Positions 1-7,399 of a DNA stretch of 64,000 bases are shown piece after piece. Every line of letters starts with the position of its first letter. The first letter of the stretch is position 1. The notes under the pieces are model-generated. The model saw only the letters and a list, made by a program, of their open reading frames with translations, was not told where the DNA came from and ran no database searches. Made by a program: the position numbers and the translations under genes. Source of the stretch: Kaistella soli (lineage in GTDB: Bacteria; Bacteroidota; Bacteroidia; Flavobacteriales; Weeksellaceae); assembly GCF_019038595.1 (NCBI RefSeq), contig NZ_JAHOPF010000007.1:1-64000 (forward strand). The letters run 5' to 3'.

Positions 1-4
1 AAAT

Positions 5-80
5 AAGAGAAAGTAGAGGACTAATGCGGCAGATAAGTCGTAGAACTTAGCGCGAATCATAGTTCACCTCTACTTCTCTT
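5..80. repeat. Imperfect inverted repeat at window start
   Basis: The arm at 5-19 (AAGAGAAAGTAGAGG) is matched by its reverse complement at 67-80 with one extra A in the left arm. The arms are separated by about 47 bases. The role is unknown; it lies just upstream of RAYT-derived sequence and could be a small mobile or REP-type element. The window edge prevents seeing its context. Confidence 0.4.
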
Positions 81-126
81 TCTAAAGATAAGGTTTTACA
101 TTTATTTATAGAATACAAAGTAAAGG

Positions 127-142
127 CGCGAATCCTTTCGCG
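127..142. repeat. REP-like hairpin, left copy
   Basis: CGCGAA (127-132) pairs with TTCGCG (137-142) around a 4-base loop. A related sequence with its own GCAAAT/ATTTGC stem lies at 1067-1090, after the next gene; both share CTTTCGCG followed by a GCAC tail. A reversed relative (CGAAAGGATT) occurs near 2315. It sits about 55 bases ahead of a RAYT start-like remnant, which fits a REP of that transposase family; this is inference. Confidence 0.4.
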
Positions 143-196
143 TTAGCACAATAATATCAGCAGAATTTTCTATTTTTAAGTATAGCATAATGGCAA

Positions 197-286
197 ATGA
201 GCCGAAACTATAAATTCCATCCTGTAGGTATTTATTTTATCAGCTTCGCAGTAGTGGGCTGTCAGAAGTCGGCAGAAAGTTATTAA
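197..286 (+). pseudogene. RAYT N-terminal remnant (second family)
   Basis: ATG at 197 opens a 29-codon frame. Its first 21 residues (MSRNYKFHPVGIYFISFAVV plus G) resemble the start of Bacteroidetes REP-associated tyrosine transposases, which typically continue with W-[IL]-D-x-F-x-R. Here similarity ends at about 258-262 and the frame stops at 284. The sequence after the break belongs, in another frame, to the upstream open part of the next gene. I read this as a truncated transposase joined to an unrelated gene. Family assignment is from memory of RAYT N-termini. Confidence 0.45.
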
Positions 287-375
287 TTCATGCAATTGAT
301 TATGAACGTGAATTTTCGGAGGACGCACAAAAATGCATCGAAAAATTAAGAAATTGCATATTAGAGAAACACATT

Positions 376-1047
376 ATGGATGATACAAGAAAATTAGAGA
401 AAGAATTTAATCGGATAAAGAAATCTACATTTCTAACGTTACAACAATTAGGCGTACCGACAGTTGAACTTGAAAATGATTTTATCAATTCAAATATAGA
501 GGCTGGCAATGTTAGAGCATTAAGAGACTTTATATGGTATCAATTCAACAAACACCTGCAGAGAGAAGCCAAGGACTCCGATTTACAGTCACGAATTTAT
601 TATGCAATGGCAATGTTCCGATTTAATTATGAAGAAGGAAAAGACGTTGACAGACTTAAACAGCAGTCTATTGATGCAAAAAAAACACATTACAAAATAT
701 CACAAACAGGCACAGGGGTGGTTATGGATGCTAAAATTTATAATTCGATCAAAAATTGTTGCCCTGAATGTACAGCAGACGATGGAAAAGCTTTTGATTT
801 AGACGAATTTTTGGATAGCGACAGATTACCACATAAAAATTGCACTTGTGAAGGTTTTGGTTGTGGTTGTAGTTTTGGCGTGGTGGCAAGGAGAGATGAA
901 AATGGTCTATTAATTTTTATCGAAAATGACACCAAGCCGACCACATCGAATAAACCACTAAAGACAAAATCAACTTCAACAATGTTGCAAAATGAAGGTG
1001 CGAAAAGCATTTTAAGCATTTTTAATGTCTTCAAAAAGAAGCGATAA
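376..1047 (+). CDS. Hypothetical Cys-rich protein, 5'-truncated
   Basis: I do not recognise this 223-residue protein as a named family. The C-terminal part (about residues 126-180) has a Cys-rich pattern: CCPEC, then D-D-G-K-x-F, then LPHKNCTCEGFGCGC. This resembles the metal-binding tails seen in some phage head-morphogenesis (SPP1 gp7/Mu F-like) proteins, a weak resemblance only. The reading frame stays open upstream to 214 and encodes plausible protein (LLIHAIDYEREFSEDAQKCI), but it holds no ATG, GTG or TTG, and it begins next to a RAYT remnant. The gene has therefore probably lost its original start, and ATG 376 may be only a fallback start or the gene may be dead. The region is AT-rich compared with the pectin locus. 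Confidence 0.5.
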   Translation: MDDTRKLEKEFNRIKKSTFLTLQQLGVPTVELENDFINSNIEAGNVRALRDFIWYQFNKHLQREAKDSDLQSRIYYAMAMFRFNYEEGKDVDRLKQQSIDAKKTHYKISQTGTGVVMDAKIYNSIKNCCPECTADDGKAFDLDEFLDSDRLPHKNCTCEGFGCGCSFGVVARRDENGLLIFIENDTKPTTSNKPLKTKSTSTMLQNEGAKSILSIFNVFKKKR

Positions 1048-1066
1048 ATTCACCCCCACCGCTACC

Positions 1067-1090
1067 GCAAATTCTTTCGCGTATTTGCAC
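1067..1090. repeat. REP-like hairpin, right copy
   Basis: GCAAAT (1067-1072) pairs with ATTTGC (1083-1088), with CTTTCGCG in between. The sequence is similar to 126-149, and together the two copies bracket the truncated gene at 376-1047. Confidence 0.35.
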
Positions 1091-1164
1091 TAATATTTAC
1101 TATCTAACGCTTAATTTGAAAGTGGTTAAAATGTTTGCTAGGGAGAAAAAATAAATCATAAATT

Positions 1165-1593
1165 ATGGATGATATAATCAAGACTTTTCATTTTCAATCC
1201 GAAAATGTAGAATTGCATTTACATATAAAGAAAAGTTTATTTAAAGGGAGATTAAAAATGTTTATTGAGGGTAATCTTATAACCTCAGATAAAGAATTAC
1301 AGATTGACCGATCTAGTAATGGAACATCAAATGATACGTCACTCGTTTATAAGAATAAGGTCATGTTTTGGATGAGTTCCAATAAATGGAAAGGGTTGAG
1401 ATGGGCTAATTATAGCAACGAAACGAAATTTTCAACATATAATAGTGTGAAAGAGATGAAAGAGAAATATATACATGAACGGGAATTTATAACGCCTATT
1501 TCAGAATATTTTTATGATTGCATGAAAAATTATAAAAGAATTAGGCTGCTTTATGAAACGTCGATTGATGACATCATTTCTGATGATGAATAA
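1165..1593 (+). CDS. Hypothetical protein, 142 aa
   Basis: No family is recognised. The protein is soluble, rich in Lys, Ser and Asn, and has no signal peptide or membrane segment. It ends in an acidic tail (DDIISDDE). The gene is AT-rich like its left neighbour and ends six bases before the left REP of the intact RAYT unit. It stands alone; the gap of 117 bases from the previous gene shows no clear promoter. Confidence 0.6.
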   Translation: MDDIIKTFHFQSENVELHLHIKKSLFKGRLKMFIEGNLITSDKELQIDRSSNGTSNDTSLVYKNKVMFWMSSNKWKGLRWANYSNETKFSTYNSVKEMKEKYIHEREFITPISEYFYDCMKNYKRIRLLYETSIDDIISDDE

Positions 1594-1598
1594 CCTCC

Positions 1599-1625
1599 GC
1601 TGCGCAAAGTCTCCTGACTTTGAGC
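1599..1625 (+). repeat. REP hairpin, left copy flanking RAYT
   Basis: This 27-nt sequence recurs perfectly in inverted orientation at 2278-2304. Inside it CAAAGT and ACTTTG form a hairpin around CTCCTG. Paired inverted REPs around a RAYT gene are the hallmark of this transposase class (established for RAYT/BIME systems). The right end (TTTGAGC) falls where the -33 element of the RAYT promoter would lie. Confidence 0.85.
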
Positions 1626-1640
1626 CTTCTAAAAAATTAT

Positions 1641-1648
1641 TATCTTTG
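1641..1648 (+). promoter_or_regulatory. -7 box TATCTTTG of RAYT
   Basis: This matches the Bacteroidetes -7 consensus TAnnTTTG, 13 bases ahead of the RAYT ATG. A TTG at 1620-1622 inside the REP is about 18 bases upstream, in the usual -33 position. The same block, box plus ATAAAACACAACC leader, is repeated at 2623-2644 before the chimeric gene. Confidence 0.55.
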
Positions 1649-1661
1649 ATAAAACACAACC

Positions 1662-2267
1662 ATGAAAGCCGGATACATCATCAGGGATCAGGAAAAACCT
1701 CACTTTGTTACTTGTACAATAGTAGACTGGATCGATATTTTCACAAGGAAAAACTATCGCGACATCATCATGAACTGTTTCGAGTTCTGCATCAAAAATA
1801 AAGGGATGGTTTTATTTGGATACGTAATTATGAGCAATCATATTCATTTGATTGCGCAGAGCAAAGAGGGTAAACTTTCAGACCTTATCCGCGACTTTAA
1901 AAAATTTACAGCCACCGAAATCCTCAAACAACTGCAGACCGAACCGGAAAGCAGACGGGAATGGATTTTGGAAAGGTTTGCAAAAGCTACAGAAACGCAT
2001 ACTAGAAATAAGAATTTTCAGGTTTGGCAATACGGTAATCACGCAGAGGAAATTTTTACGTTAAAGTTTATGTGGGATAAACTCAATTATATTCATCTTA
2101 ATCCTGTACGTGCAGGAATTGTAGAAAAGGCTAACCACTATTTGTATTCATCAGCAGCTAATTATTCTTTTGACAAAGGACTTATCTATATTGAAATTGC
2201 AGAAAACCCTGTCATTGATGTGTTGGGAAAGAAGGAGTTTTGGAAATATAATAATTATGAAGAGTAG
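1662..2267 (+). CDS. REP-associated tyrosine transposase (RAYT, Y1 family)
   Basis: This is a single-domain Y1/HUH transposase of the IS200-like superfamily, which nicks single-stranded REP hairpins through a tyrosine. The HUH pair is H60-I-H62 in MSNHIHL, and the likely catalytic tyrosine is Y143 in LNYIHLNPVRAG, the signature of RAYTs. At 201 residues it is full length for the class. It lies between perfect inverted REPs (1599-1625 and 2278-2304) and has its own promoter. RAYTs are usually single-copy domesticated enzymes rather than self-mobile IS elements. The remnant at 2645-2752 is a diverged relative, not a recent copy: its encoded residues differ at about a third of positions. Confidence 0.92.
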   Translation: MKAGYIIRDQEKPHFVTCTIVDWIDIFTRKNYRDIIMNCFEFCIKNKGMVLFGYVIMSNHIHLIAQSKEGKLSDLIRDFKKFTATEILKQLQTEPESRREWILERFAKATETHTRNKNFQVWQYGNHAEEIFTLKFMWDKLNYIHLNPVRAGIVEKANHYLYSSAANYSFDKGLIYIEIAENPVIDVLGKKEFWKYNNYEE

Positions 2268-2277
2268 GTTTTTAAAT

Positions 2278-2304
2278 GCTCAAAGTCAGGAGACTTTGCG
2301 CAGC
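2278..2304 (-). repeat. REP hairpin, right copy flanking RAYT
   Basis: This is the exact reverse complement of 1599-1625, starting ten bases after the RAYT stop codon. The same CAAAGT/ACTTTG hairpin is present. It may also end transcription of the RAYT, although no T-run follows. Confidence 0.85.
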
Positions 2305-2382
2305 AGTAGCCGCACGAAAGGATTGACTTGATCTAAAATTCATTTCTTGCCGCTGCGAGGAAATTAATTCAAAATAGATAAT

Positions 2383-2571
2383 ATGGATACCGTTTTTTGG
2401 ATATGTGTAAAACTCATGCAGGTAATGAGCAATATGCTTGGGATTACCTATCAGCAATTAAATGTTGTTTTGTTTGTAATAGTCCATCCATCCATTACTT
2501 TAATTTTGTTTTTGAAATTCAGAAAATATAAAAGACTTTGGACAGAACAGCAAAACATAAAAAATACCTAA
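2383..2571 (+). CDS. Small one- or two-helix membrane protein, 62 aa
   Basis: The frame encodes a hydrophobic stretch at about residues 26-46 (LNVVLFVIVHPSITLILFLKF) followed by a basic segment (RKYKRLWTEQ), consistent with an inner-membrane miniprotein with a cytoplasmic tail. Similar small proteins occur in related flavobacteria as far as I recall, but I cannot name a family. No clear TAnnTTTG box is seen upstream. It sits between the intact RAYT unit and the decayed one. Confidence 0.45.
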   Translation: MDTVFWICVKLMQVMSNMLGITYQQLNVVLFVIVHPSITLILFLKFRKYKRLWTEQQNIKNT

Positions 2572-2581
2572 TCAAGGGAAT

Positions 2582-2608
2582 GCTGTACAAAGACTTCTGA
2601 TTTAAGCC
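2582..2608 (+). repeat. Decayed REP upstream of chimeric gene
   Basis: This aligns with the REP at 1599-1626 with several substitutions and one base missing (GCTG, CAAAG, CT, CTGA, TT and AGCC blocks retained). The hairpin is weakened. It is followed by the same promoter block and RAYT start as in the intact unit, so it marks a second, decayed REP-RAYT unit. Confidence 0.6.
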
Positions 2609-2752
2609 ATCTAAAAAATCACTATCTTTGATAAAACACAACCCATGAAAGCCGGCTGCGTCATCAGGGATCAGGAGCAACCACATTGGGTAACTCCTGC
2701 TGTGGTGGACTGGATTAATATGTTCACCGGAAAAAACCGGCGTGACCTTATA
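2609..2752 (+). pseudogene. RAYT 5' remnant: promoter plus 36 codons
   Basis: The promoter block (TATCTTTG at 2623-2630), leader and first 36 codons match the RAYT at 1662 (MKAG-x-x-IRDQE-x-PH-x-VT ... VDWI-x-x-FT-x-KN-x-RD). Similarity ends at about 2752, where the frame runs straight into a lipoprotein signal sequence. The remaining 80 percent of the transposase is missing. Confidence 0.8.
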
Positions 2753-3766
2753 CCATTTTTCACGATCTCTTTTTTGTGGTTAAGTACTATAGCCTGCAAT
2801 GGCGGCAAAACGGACGAAACGGACGAAACGGTAAACCGAACAGAGAAACCGGAAACCGTAAAAGAGAATTCTGTAGAGAAAAAAACAGCACACCCTATTA
2901 ATATTGATACGGCCGATTTCAATAAAAGAATACTCGCTTTAAGCAACAGCGACACCAGCGGCAGATGGCCCGTAAAAGCGCCTTATCCTTTGCCCGGAGC
3001 GTTATTGCCTTACCATAGGATCGTTGCCTTTTACGGAAATTTATATTCGGCAAGAATGGGAATCTTAGGCGAACTTCCCCGAAAAGAAATGCTGGCGAAA
3101 TTAGAGGGCGAAATAGTCAAATGGAAAGCGGCAGATTCTACGGTACAGACCATTCCTGCTTTGCACTATATTGCGGTTACGGCTCAGGGCGAACCGGGAA
3201 AAAATAACATGCACCGCCTGCGAATGCCTTTTCACCAGATCGACACGATCATCAGTTGGGCAAAACCCATGAATGCGCTGGTGTTTCTGGATATTCAGGT
3301 AGGACACAGCTCCGTGAAAGCGGAAGTTACAGAACTGGAACCATACCTTTCTCTGCCCAACGTACATCTGGGAATAGATCCCGAATTTTCGATGAAAAAA
3401 GGAGAGCGGCCGGGTTCAGTAATTGGATATTTTACTGCCGCCGATATTAATGATGCCATTGATATCTTAGCAGACATCGTACGCAAAAACAAACTGCCTC
3501 CGAAAATACTGGTGGTACACCGGTTTACTCAGGGAATGGTGAAAAATTATAAAGAAATCAAAACCGTTCCCGAAGTGCAGATTGTCATGAACATGGATGG
3601 TTTTGGAAACAGAAGCTTAAAGAAAGACTCTTATGTGAGTTATATCTACAGAGAACCGGTGCAGTTTACCGGTTTCAAATTATTCTATAAAAATGATCAG
3701 AAAATGTACACGCCCGAAGAAATAATGAAATTCACGCCGATACCGATTTACATCCAGTACCAGTAA
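2645..3766 (+). CDS. Lipoprotein of unknown function with RAYT-derived N-terminus
   Basis: The first 36 codons come from a RAYT and are fused in frame to a secreted protein. Read from an internal ATG at 2720 (residue 26), the product would begin MFTGKNRRDLIPFFTISFLW, then LSTIAC: a basic n-region, hydrophobic core and lipobox with Cys as lipid site. Translation from 2720 would therefore give a proper lipoprotein, whereas the start at 2645 would bury the signal. The mature part has a Lys/Glu/Thr-rich linker and a domain of about 310 residues with repeated beta-alpha character (LVFLDIQVG, HLGIDPEFS, ILVVHRFTQ, QIVMNMDG), suggestive of a TIM barrel; I cannot name the family. A polysaccharide deacetylase gene follows 15 bases downstream, so a shared role in envelope glycans is plausible. 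Confidence 0.75.
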   Translation: MKAGCVIRDQEQPHWVTPAVVDWINMFTGKNRRDLIPFFTISFLWLSTIACNGGKTDETDETVNRTEKPETVKENSVEKKTAHPINIDTADFNKRILALSNSDTSGRWPVKAPYPLPGALLPYHRIVAFYGNLYSARMGILGELPRKEMLAKLEGEIVKWKAADSTVQTIPALHYIAVTAQGEPGKNNMHRLRMPFHQIDTIISWAKPMNALVFLDIQVGHSSVKAEVTELEPYLSLPNVHLGIDPEFSMKKGERPGSVIGYFTAADINDAIDILADIVRKNKLPPKILVVHRFTQGMVKNYKEIKTVPEVQIVMNMDGFGNRSLKKDSYVSYIYREPVQFTGFKLFYKNDQKMYTPEEIMKFTPIPIYIQYQ

Positions 3767-3781
3767 TATACTTTTTGACTG

Positions 3782-4621
3782 ATGAAAAATATTGTTGAGT
3801 CCGTTTTTGTTGGGTTGTTTTTATGGGCAGGCTGTCAGCCGGAACCCGGCAAAATAACTTCAGGGCCGCCACTTATTGAGGCTCCTGCGAAAACTGGAGT
3901 ACCCAAAAAAGTCATGGCAGATGCGGCGGCTGTTCTTTCAAAAAAAGAAGTGCCTGTTTTATGCTATCATAATATTAAGGATTTCGGCGCCAATGCGGGT
4001 GCAAATACCAAAGTGTACACCGTAAAACCTGCTGCTTTTGCAGAACAGATGAAAGCTTTGGCCGATGCCGGATATCAAACCGTTTTGCCGGAGCAGCTGT
4101 ATAACTATTTAGTTTTTGACGGCCCATTACCCGAAAAACCAATCATGATCACCTTTGATGATACGCGGGAAGCACAGTTCAGTATTGGCGCAGCCGAAAT
4201 GAAAAAATACGGTTTCAAAGGGGTATTTTTTATCATGACCGTTTCTATGAACCGTCCCGGATATATGAGCACAGAGCAAATCAAAAGCTTATCGGATGGC
4301 GGCCATGTTATAGGCGCACACACCTGGGATCACCACATGGTGACTAAATATGCTGGAAACGACTGGGCTGCACAATTAGTCAAACCAAAAGCCACCCTGG
4401 AGGAAATCACAGGTAAACGGGTAACGGATTTTGCTTATCCAAATGGAGTATGGAATACCGCAGCCATCGCTGAAATAAAAAAGAGTGATTATAAAATGGC
4501 TTATATTCTGTCTACCAAAAGAGATCCTGCAGATCCATTATACACCATCAGACGTATTATTGTTTCCGGAAGCTGGTCAACTCAAGGTATGATGAACGCT
4601 GTGCATTCTTCATTTCACTGA
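3782..4621 (+). CDS. Polysaccharide deacetylase lipoprotein (NodB/CE4 fold)
   Basis: Predicted metal-dependent de-N-acetylase acting on an envelope or extracellular glycan. A signal peptide ends in the lipobox LWAGC (C18). The NodB domain spans about residues 55-265: VPVLCYHNI start, motif 1 TFDD (124-127) with the catalytic base and metal Asp, motif 2 H180-TWD-H184 with the metal histidines, then FAYPNG. Length (279) is normal. It is probably co-transcribed with the preceding lipoprotein. The substrate cannot be read from the sequence. Confidence 0.88.
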   Translation: MKNIVESVFVGLFLWAGCQPEPGKITSGPPLIEAPAKTGVPKKVMADAAAVLSKKEVPVLCYHNIKDFGANAGANTKVYTVKPAAFAEQMKALADAGYQTVLPEQLYNYLVFDGPLPEKPIMITFDDTREAQFSIGAAEMKKYGFKGVFFIMTVSMNRPGYMSTEQIKSLSDGGHVIGAHTWDHHMVTKYAGNDWAAQLVKPKATLEEITGKRVTDFAYPNGVWNTAAIAEIKKSDYKMAYILSTKRDPADPLYTIRRIIVSGSWSTQGMMNAVHSSFH

Positions 4622-4717
4622 AAGAATCAGGATTTAGGGCCCGCCGCGTGAAATGAAACTGGACGAAGTCAATCTCTCGTGTCATCATACAATAAAACTA
4701 AAACTTCCCCGCCCTAA

Positions 4718-4754
4718 CAAAAAAAACTGCCCAAAGCCTTAAGACTTTGAGCAG
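4718..4754 (-). terminator. Terminator of T9SS protein gene, REP-like
   Basis: CTGCCCAAAG (4727-4736) pairs with CTTTGAGCAG (4745-4754) with one mismatch. On the minus strand the stem is followed by a run of T. It lies 44 bases after the stop of the 4798-5952 gene. The stem matches the RAYT REP at 21 of 26 positions, so a REP copy may have become a terminator. Confidence 0.8.
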
Positions 4755-4797
4755 TGGAAACTGATTGCTAACCAATCATTCTGTTTTTAAACAGATT

Positions 4798-5952
4798 TTA
4801 ATTTTTGATAAAACGGACAGATTTGGTCTGGCCATCGACAGAAAGCATCAAAGTATAAACCCCGTTGGTAAGATTTCTGATATCCACCTGATTTCCGTTG
4901 GTAACCGATTTTGCTACCGTTCTGCCGGAAGCATCCACAATGACATACTCCGTATTTTTTACTGAACTGCCTTTGAAGTTAAGGAAGTCTGAACTTGGGT
5001 TAGGATAAGCAGACAGTTCTGCAGCAGAAACATCCGCAAGACTCAAATTGCTCGCAGAAGCAAGCCACATCACCGCATTGAGCAGCAACGGCTTGTGATT
5101 GCCGTTCGCATCTCCCGTATATCCGTTATAGAGGGTATTTCCTGAATTTCCGGTTCCGTCATCAGGAATCGAACTGTCCCCAAGCGCCACTACCTTTCCT
5201 GTTCCGTAAGTTGCTGTGGAAACAAGGGCATTCGTGGTGCCGAAAGTTCCTGTCGTAAACATCAGGCCCTGTACCGAAGAATTTTTTGCCGTGTTCAGCG
5301 TCATCGAAGTTCCGTTGGAAAGCATGATCATAGAAGGATTTCCTGCGGTTCCGTGTAAAACAGGATTCGTTGGAAGATTGGCAATATTGGTATAGGTTCC
5401 GGACAGATTCTTCAGGTCGAAAGTAATTCCGAAAGGATTGGAAAGAACCGTATTATTCGACATCAGATCATTCCATATTGCAGGAGAATCCCATCCGTCG
5501 TTGTTTCGGTCACTGATGGTGTGATCACTGATCATGAAAAGGCCGCCTCCGTTCTTTACAAAATTTACAATCGCATTGCTTTCTGCTACGGTAAATTTAG
5601 TATTGGGTTCGTCAACGATATATACTTTATAGTTGGACAGATCCTGAGGATTGGTACTGTCACCGTAAGTGATCTTTCCGGACGCAGGAAGTGTTTCCAG
5701 AATATAATTGGGATTGGTCTTCACCAGATCAACTCCCCATGCGCTCAGCGCTCCTTTCCAGTAGGTTTCGGATGTTGAAGAAGTGATACCGCTTTGCGCG
5801 GGTGTTGGGGTGCGCTGCGCAGTTCCTCCATCGGAATCAATAACCCAGTCAGCATTTCCGGCCATTTCAGCCTTCGTATTATCAAATAGAATTTTTTGGG
5901 AACTGAACAGGTTCAGACCCAAAAATAAAAACAGTAAAGAAAACTTTCTCAT
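4798..5952 (-). CDS. T9SS-secreted protein with glutamine-amidotransferase-like fold
   Basis: The signal peptide (MRKFSLLFLFLGLNLFSSQ) is followed by a domain of about 270 residues and a C-terminal type IX sorting domain (about 305-384: SAYPNPSSDFLNFKG ... GVYTLMLSVDGQTKSVRFIKN). In the main domain, YKVYIVDEPN, FVKNGGGLFMISDH and GKVVALGDSS with a late LLLNAVMWLA resemble DUF4350/ThuA-like proteins, which share a class-I amidotransferase fold often without catalytic residues. No substrate can be assigned. It is transcribed alone from a TACATTTG promoter and ends at a REP-like terminator. Confidence 0.75.
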   Translation of the reverse strand: MRKFSLLFLFLGLNLFSSQKILFDNTKAEMAGNADWVIDSDGGTAQRTPTPAQSGITSSTSETYWKGALSAWGVDLVKTNPNYILETLPASGKITYGDSTNPQDLSNYKVYIVDEPNTKFTVAESNAIVNFVKNGGGLFMISDHTISDRNNDGWDSPAIWNDLMSNNTVLSNPFGITFDLKNLSGTYTNIANLPTNPVLHGTAGNPSMIMLSNGTSMTLNTAKNSSVQGLMFTTGTFGTTNALVSTATYGTGKVVALGDSSIPDDGTGNSGNTLYNGYTGDANGNHKPLLLNAVMWLASASNLSLADVSAAELSAYPNPSSDFLNFKGSSVKNTEYVIVDASGRTVAKSVTNGNQVDIRNLTNGVYTLMLSVDGQTKSVRFIKN

Positions 5953-5974
5953 GAATTTTTAAAATTTAAGGATG

Positions 5975-5982
5975 CAAATGTA
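5975..5982 (-). promoter_or_regulatory. -7 box (TACATTTG) for T9SS protein gene
   Basis: On the minus strand TACATTTG matches TAnnTTTG, 22 bases before the ATG of the 5952 gene. No clean -33 TTG is obvious in the AT-rich sequence upstream. Confidence 0.45.
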
Positions 5983-6210
5983 ATTATAATCACCATATAC
6001 ATTCTGAATTTTTAAATAATTTTAACCTGATTTTAATTTTCCTTAAAATTTAACAGATGAATATTGGGAAAATCATATTTTAGAGAATGAATTTTTCCGG
6101 TTTCGGCAATCGTTCAGGGCAACAGAAGGCGGTGTGATCACAAGAGAAAATGACGGATATATTTTTTATATATTTTTTATACATTTCTCATATTAAATTC
6201 GATTTATTTA

Positions 6211-6218
6211 TATATTTG
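6211..6218 (+). promoter_or_regulatory. -7 box (TATATTTG) for the 6239 gene
   Basis: TATATTTG matches TAnnTTTG, 20 bases ahead of the ATG at 6239. The surroundings are very AT-rich, typical of flavobacterial promoters. Confidence 0.5.
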
Positions 6219-6238
6219 ATATCATAAAATACCGAACC

Positions 6239-6793
6239 ATGAAAACACTTCTATCTTTTGTCCTTTTTCTTTCTTTTACGCTATTCCATTCTCAGCTGAA
6301 AAAAGTTGGAGTGGTTGATTTTTACAACTGGACGGCTAATGACGGTGTGCATTATCAGTTTATCCTTGCTGCCGGGGATGTGGCTGGCCTCGATGTGGAA
6401 CAGCCAGCTGTGGTACGGGTACGCTACTCTACCGATGGCGGGGTTTCGTACAGACTCGTGGAATTTGATGCGACCTTAAGATTCATGACCGACAAAAACA
6501 ATTCGGAAAACCTCATCGCTTATCTGAACGGCGCCTCCACGGCGAAAATCATAGAGAATGCCACGGGCTACACTCCGGATAACTTCGTGCTGTACTACAC
6601 TAAAAGCGGTAATTTCATCAAGGGTTTTCAGGCAGATCACAACGAAATGGCAAAAAGCGAAGTGGAATATGCCAAAGTCTATATGACGCCAAGCAGCACT
6701 GCCGAGCAGCTTCGCAACCTGATCCGGCTGTATTATAAATCCACTGATCCGCTCTACCGTGACCTTATGGTATATGCGGCGCAGTATGATTAA
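6239..6793 (+). CDS. Secreted protein of unknown function, 184 aa
   Basis: A clear signal peptide (MKTLLSFVLFLSFTLFHSQ) precedes a mature part of about 165 residues beginning LKKVGVVDFYNWTANDGVHY. No family is recognised. The first half is beta-rich (VVRVRYSTDGGVSYRLVEFD), the second contains an alpha segment ending TDPLYRDLMVYAAQYD. There is no lipobox or T9SS tail, so it is probably periplasmic. It has its own promoter. Confidence 0.7.
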   Translation: MKTLLSFVLFLSFTLFHSQLKKVGVVDFYNWTANDGVHYQFILAAGDVAGLDVEQPAVVRVRYSTDGGVSYRLVEFDATLRFMTDKNNSENLIAYLNGASTAKIIENATGYTPDNFVLYYTKSGNFIKGFQADHNEMAKSEVEYAKVYMTPSSTAEQLRNLIRLYYKSTDPLYRDLMVYAAQYD

Positions 6794-6868
6794 AGAAAGC
6801 GGATACAGAAAATCTTTGAACCGGTAAATAACAGTAATGAAATTTGCGTTTAAAAACAATCAAAAGGG

Positions 6869-6884
6869 CAGCAAATTTGCTGCA
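6869..6884. repeat. Perfect 16-nt palindrome
   Basis: GCAGCAAATTTGCTGC is fully self-complementary, 75 bases after the stop of the 6239 gene. No T-run follows, so it is a poor terminator candidate; it could be a protein-binding site or a weak hairpin. Confidence 0.35.
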
Positions 6885-6996
6885 CTGTAAAAACAGATGA
6901 ATCGTTGAAAACATACAACACCAAAACAGCGGGATAAAAAACTGCTTCCCGGTTCCGCTGCTTTCTTTAAACCTTTGGCGGGAAGACAAAATCACA

Positions 6997-7176
6997 ATGA
7001 GCACCACGGTTTATTATGAGGCATTCATAATCCTCTTTCTGGCTTTCATCATTTTCAGCAGCTTTGAAATTCTAAAAAGTCCCTATAACACTTCCGGAAA
7101 ATTCCTATGGTTTTCTATGGTTCTGTTCATGCCGTTTTTAGGATCGATACTTTTTCACTGGTACAGAAAAGGGTAA
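6997..7176 (+). CDS. Small membrane protein, PLDc_N-like, 59 aa
   Basis: ATG 6997 to TAA 7176 encodes MSTTVYYEAFIILFLAFIIF, then SSFEILKSPYNTSGKFLWFS, then MVLFMPFLGSILFHWYRKG. Two hydrophobic helices flank a short loop, and the second half (LWFSMVLFMPFLGSILFHWY) resembles the PLDc_N/phospholipase_D-nuclease N-terminal small membrane family, whose consensus is LW-x(4)-P-x-G-x-x-x-Y. The ORF is short, but the helix pattern makes it credible. Confidence 0.6.
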   Translation: MSTTVYYEAFIILFLAFIIFSSFEILKSPYNTSGKFLWFSMVLFMPFLGSILFHWYRKG

Positions 7177-7399
7177 AACTTTTGCTGCCTGACCCGCGGA
7201 AAGGATTATTAAAAACTGCTGTGAAGTCTAAAGCAATTTTTGCGTCATTGTGGCAACCTTAGTGTTCTTTGTGGTTAAATAAACCACCCCATATCCTCCG
7301 TAAACTCCAGGGTTAAAAAATAATCCGAAAACGGTAAGATCCCGCACTACATTTTAAAATCCGAAAAAAAACAGATATATTGGCTTGATAATTCAAATC

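Noticed and set aside
2800-2835. Short repeats ACGGACGAA in the chimeric lipoprotein gene
   Set aside because: They encode a simple Thr-Asp-Glu linker after the lipid-modified Cys, common in lipoproteins.
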